From an uncultured Eubacteriales bacterium (GTDB taxonomy: Bacteria > Bacillota > Clostridia > Christensenellales > Borkfalkiaceae): DNA of 8,251 nucleotides. Below the pieces are notes generated by a model. The model searched no databases. It was not told the DNA's origin and saw only the letters and a list, made by a program, of their open reading frames with translations. Where the stretch lies: positions 1 to 8,251 of the forward strand of contig USHO01000045.1 in NCBI GenBank assembly GCA_900554485.1. Direction: 5' to 3'. Shown here piece after piece: positions 6,597 to 8,251 of the stretch (its first letter is position 1; every line of letters starts with the position of its first letter). A program made the translations under genes and the position numbers.

Positions 6597-6608
6597 TCCG
6601 CACGATAA
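6597..6608 (-). other. Orphan lipobox-like segment (LSCG) upstream of the SGNH start
   Basis: In the same frame as the SGNH gene, 16 codons before the TTG at 6554, the minus strand reads L-S-C-G. NGAEGSYENSEDKK follows, a typical flexible linker after a lipidated cysteine. Upstream of the LSCG there are only about ten mostly charged codons (KSLNRSKRRID) before a TGA at 6644-6642. There is no hydrophobic core and no ATG, GTG or TTG. It looks like the residue of a lost lipoprotein signal peptide. Confidence 0.45.
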
Positions 6609-6673
6609 ATCGATCCGTCGTTTGGATCTATTAAGACTTTTTCAAAGCAATAAGATCCATTTGAATCATTTAA

Positions 6674-6702
6674 ATTTTATCATACTCTTCGGCAATTGTC
6701 AA
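6674..6702 (-). promoter_or_regulatory. Strong promoter of the SGNH gene
   Basis: On the minus strand a perfect TTGACA (6702-6697) and TAAAAT (6679-6674) are separated by 17 bases, and TG stands one base before the -10 (TGATAAAAT, an extended -10). Transcription would start near 6667, giving a leader of about 130 bases. That leader contains the orphan lipobox segment and a tiny 12-codon frame (MIQMDLIALKKS, 6669-6631) that begins almost at the transcript start. Confidence 0.75.
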
Positions 6703-6885
6703 TATTATTTTTTAGGATAGCTGTGTTAAATGTTAGACAGTTTAAATATCATTATCTGATTTTCTATTGACAACTGCTATAATTGTCTCACTAAAAAATC
6801 TATAAGGCTGTCGGGTATGCCAGACAAGAATAAAACGAACCTTGCCAAAACGCCGCTATTTTCGCGCTTTTTTGCGGACGGATTG
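6703..6885. other. A/T-rich spacer between the SGNH and metallo-beta-lactamase-fold genes
   Basis: The spacer holds no convincing gene. A TTGACA at 6767-6772 (plus) has no -10 at normal spacing; a TATAAT at 6778-6783 is only five bases away from it. GACAA/TTGTC half-sites recur (6697-6702, 6768-6773, 6783-6787), partly because they coincide with -35-like boxes. Only a weak terminator candidate is seen (6808-6828). Confidence 0.5.
6793..6828 (-). terminator. Weak terminator candidate for the metallo-beta-lactamase-fold gene
   Basis: On the minus strand TTGTC-T-GG pairs with CC-C-GACAG around CATA (6828-6808), with one mismatch and a terminal G-U pair. A T6 run (6798-6793) comes nine bases later. 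The stem is short and the run distant, so this is only the best candidate after the stop at 6886. Confidence 0.25.
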
Positions 6886-8214
6886 TTACAGTATTATTTT
6901 TCGACCCATTCCGCTCGTATAAACGTTCATAACGCCTCTTTCGCGCATAAGATCACGGATATGCAACGAATCGAGATTGGCGGTGTTGAAGCCCGAACCG
7001 TTATCGTTGTTGTACACCCAGTCTACGGCAGGATAAAGGCACACCTTAATATCTTTTATCGCGTTATAAAAAGCGTCGCTCGTTCCGTTTTGTCCGTGGT
7101 GAGCCATTTGTATGAGCGTGCAACTTTCGATTTCCTTTCTCGTCCATTCGTCTTTAAGATACACGTCGCCGCGATTGCCCATATCGCCCGTAAACAACAC
7201 CGATTCACCGGGCGTTTCCATTTTGAACATTATGCCCGAATTGTTGCCGTAGTTGCTGTCCCTTTCGGTATACCATGCGTCGTTCAGAACTTTCATAGTA
7301 ACGTATTCGCCCAACTTATATTCGTCTTTATAGTGCGGCTTTATTACGTTTTTTACCTTTTGAGGATTATTTTTAACTAAATCTTCAAATTTATCGCAAA
7401 ACGGATAGTCGCTGTCGCCGCTCAGGTCTTTTACCATTTGCGAAGTCGGAAAATCATAATACAAATTCTCTATTACGATATCTTCATTTTCGAGCAACTG
7501 TGCCGGAACGGTGGTATGGTCGGTATGGAAGTGCGTTAAAAACCAGTAATCGACTTTATGCGTAAACGTTCTTAGCAGTTCAAGCATAACGGCTGTATCT
7601 CCCGCGACGTAGCCGCCGTCGATTACGATAACTTTATTGTCGGGCGTAATCGCAACGTAGCCCATGGCGAGAGTAACGCTTTCGAGCGAAATGAGTTTAA
7701 CGCCGCCGAGAAGCGGCTTATCCTCTTCGCTCGCAGTTACTTTCAGGTCGGATATATACGCCGTTTTGTTTGCGGCAAAGCCCAACTCTATTTTAACGAA
7801 ATTTCCGCCGTTTTCGGTGTAGACCATCGTTTTGAACCGAACTCTGTTCCATACGTTCGCGGGATAACCGTAGTCAACGAGATCGCCTTCGGCTTTGTAA
7901 ACTTTTAGGGTGTTATTATACCCCGTTCCGTCGTATTTCAGGCGAAATTCGACCGTAACCGTATCAAACGTTTTCATAGCGTTTATTTCGTCGTTTTTCA
8001 CCCGTAAAACCGAGGTTTTGCCATTGAAAGTCAATTTTGCCGCTTCCGTACCGTTGTAACCGTTATCGGATTCCGTCAACGTTCCGCCGCTTACGGTCAA
8101 GTTGTTTTTTAAACCTTCTTCAGCCGAAACTTTCGACGTTCCGCCCGTAAAAACCGCACCCATAGACAAGCAAACTCCCAGAATAAATACTAAAATTTTA
8201 TTTAAGATTTTCAT
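6886..8214 (-). CDS. Secreted ComEC-like metallo-beta-lactamase-fold hydrolase with N-terminal beta-rich domain
   Basis: The 442-residue product starts with a Sec signal peptide: Lys-containing n-region, hydrophobic core at about 6-23, and probable cleavage after VSA (residue 31). Residues about 35-162 form a beta-rich domain ending TAYISDLKVT, like a carbohydrate-binding or lectin-type sandwich. Residues about 170-442 are a metallo-beta-lactamase fold of the ComEC/Rec2 C-terminal type: VIDGG at 197-201, the metal motif THFHTDH (His228, His230, Asp232, His233), TGDMG (Asp344) and AHHG (372-373). All main metal ligands are present, so it is probably an active exported hydrolase (phosphoesterase- or nuclease-like), substrate unknown. 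There are no ComEC channel segments. GGAGG lies 11 bases before ATG 8214, and an in-frame TAA directly precedes that ATG. ATGA overlaps the end of a likely upstream gene, suggesting an operon. Confidence 0.85.
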   Translation of the reverse strand: MKILNKILVFILGVCLSMGAVFTGGTSKVSAEEGLKNNLTVSGGTLTESDNGYNGTEAAKLTFNGKTSVLRVKNDEINAMKTFDTVTVEFRLKYDGTGYNNTLKVYKAEGDLVDYGYPANVWNRVRFKTMVYTENGGNFVKIELGFAANKTAYISDLKVTASEEDKPLLGGVKLISLESVTLAMGYVAITPDNKVIVIDGGYVAGDTAVMLELLRTFTHKVDYWFLTHFHTDHTTVPAQLLENEDIVIENLYYDFPTSQMVKDLSGDSDYPFCDKFEDLVKNNPQKVKNVIKPHYKDEYKLGEYVTMKVLNDAWYTERDSNYGNNSGIMFKMETPGESVLFTGDMGNRGDVYLKDEWTRKEIESCTLIQMAHHGQNGTSDAFYNAIKDIKVCLYPAVDWVYNNDNGSGFNTANLDSLHIRDLMRERGVMNVYTSGMGRKIIL

Positions 8215-8251
8215 TTACGACGTTTCCTCCATACCATCGCCGCCACGGCTG
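8211..8251 (-). CDS. C-terminal end of an upstream gene with membrane-anchor-like tail (partial)
   Basis: Only the last 12 codons are inside the window. They read AVAAMVWRKRRK followed by TGA, whose T and G lie within the ATG of the next gene (ATGA overlap). A small hydrophobic run and then a cluster of Arg/Lys at the very end is the usual shape of a C-terminal membrane anchor, as in LPXTG-type surface proteins or type I membrane proteins in Gram-positives. A second frame (ending ETS, TAA at 8217-8215) is also open, so the assignment is an inference from residue pattern and overlap. Confidence 0.4.
   Translation of the reverse strand, partial: AVAAMVWRKRRK

Noticed and set aside
6767..6783. 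TTGACA and TATAAT on the plus strand as a promoter
   Set aside because: They are only five bases apart, so they cannot work together as -35 and -10, and no plus-strand gene follows.
6817..7380. Plus-strand frame opposite the metallo-beta-lactamase-fold gene
   Set aside because: It is antisense to the conserved C-terminal half of that gene (TGDMG, AHHG region), and the TTGACA upstream lacks a properly spaced -10.
1..8251. CRISPR array, insertion sequence, phage or defence system
   Set aside because: No regularly spaced direct repeats, transposase, integrase, target duplications or defence-type domains were seen on either strand.

Overview
The window looks like the chromosome of a low-to-mid GC Gram-positive (Firmicutes/Clostridia-like) bacterium. 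The reasons are purine-rich Shine-Dalgarno sites (AGGAG, AAGGAGG, GGAGG), near-consensus sigma-A promoters, a MurG of the 'SRGDQ' type, a YitT/DUF2179 membrane protein, and a last gene end that resembles a Gram-positive membrane or cell-wall anchor. The frequent GCG/GCC, TCG and GAC codons would fit an uncultured gut-type Clostridia lineage, but that is inference.

Left part (1-1460). The C-terminal 92 codons of murG (peptidoglycan lipid II synthesis) enter from the left edge. A 145-base spacer follows; it holds an unexplained cysteine-rich open stretch and ends in an 11-bp hairpin. Directly after the hairpin comes an open frame of about 244 codons that resembles only the C-terminal part of GH115-type glycosidases, so it is probably a remnant of a larger gene. 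A bidirectional terminator separates it from a convergent tRNA-Gly(CCC), which has its own promoter, an encoded CCA tail and an unusual C at T-loop position 55.

Middle part (1463-5140). A yitT-like membrane protein gene (minus) and leuS (plus) are divergent, and their promoters lie in the shared 181-base gap. leuS is complete and has its signature motifs, two Cys-rich zinc-binding-type segments and an intact editing domain. It ends in a 17-bp terminator hairpin.

Right part (5141-8251). A gene-free stretch of about 320 bases holds a compact set of inverted repeats (possible structured RNA or dispersed repeat), then two tandem terminators facing a minus-strand SGNH/GDSL esterase gene. That esterase has a strong promoter. 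Its frame runs upstream of every usable start codon into a lipobox-like LSCG and a Gly/Ser/Asn/Glu-rich linker, but no signal peptide precedes this; the gene seems to have lost its secretion signal. Next, also on the minus strand, is a secreted ComEC-like metallo-beta-lactamase-fold hydrolase with an N-terminal beta-rich domain. Its start codon overlaps, by ATGA, the apparent end of another gene whose last residues look like a membrane anchor tail.

Together the window mixes core functions (cell wall synthesis, translation) with an accessory surface or carbohydrate-related set (GH115 remnant, carbohydrate-esterase-like SGNH protein, exported hydrolase). I see no CRISPR array, insertion sequence, phage gene or recognisable defence system.
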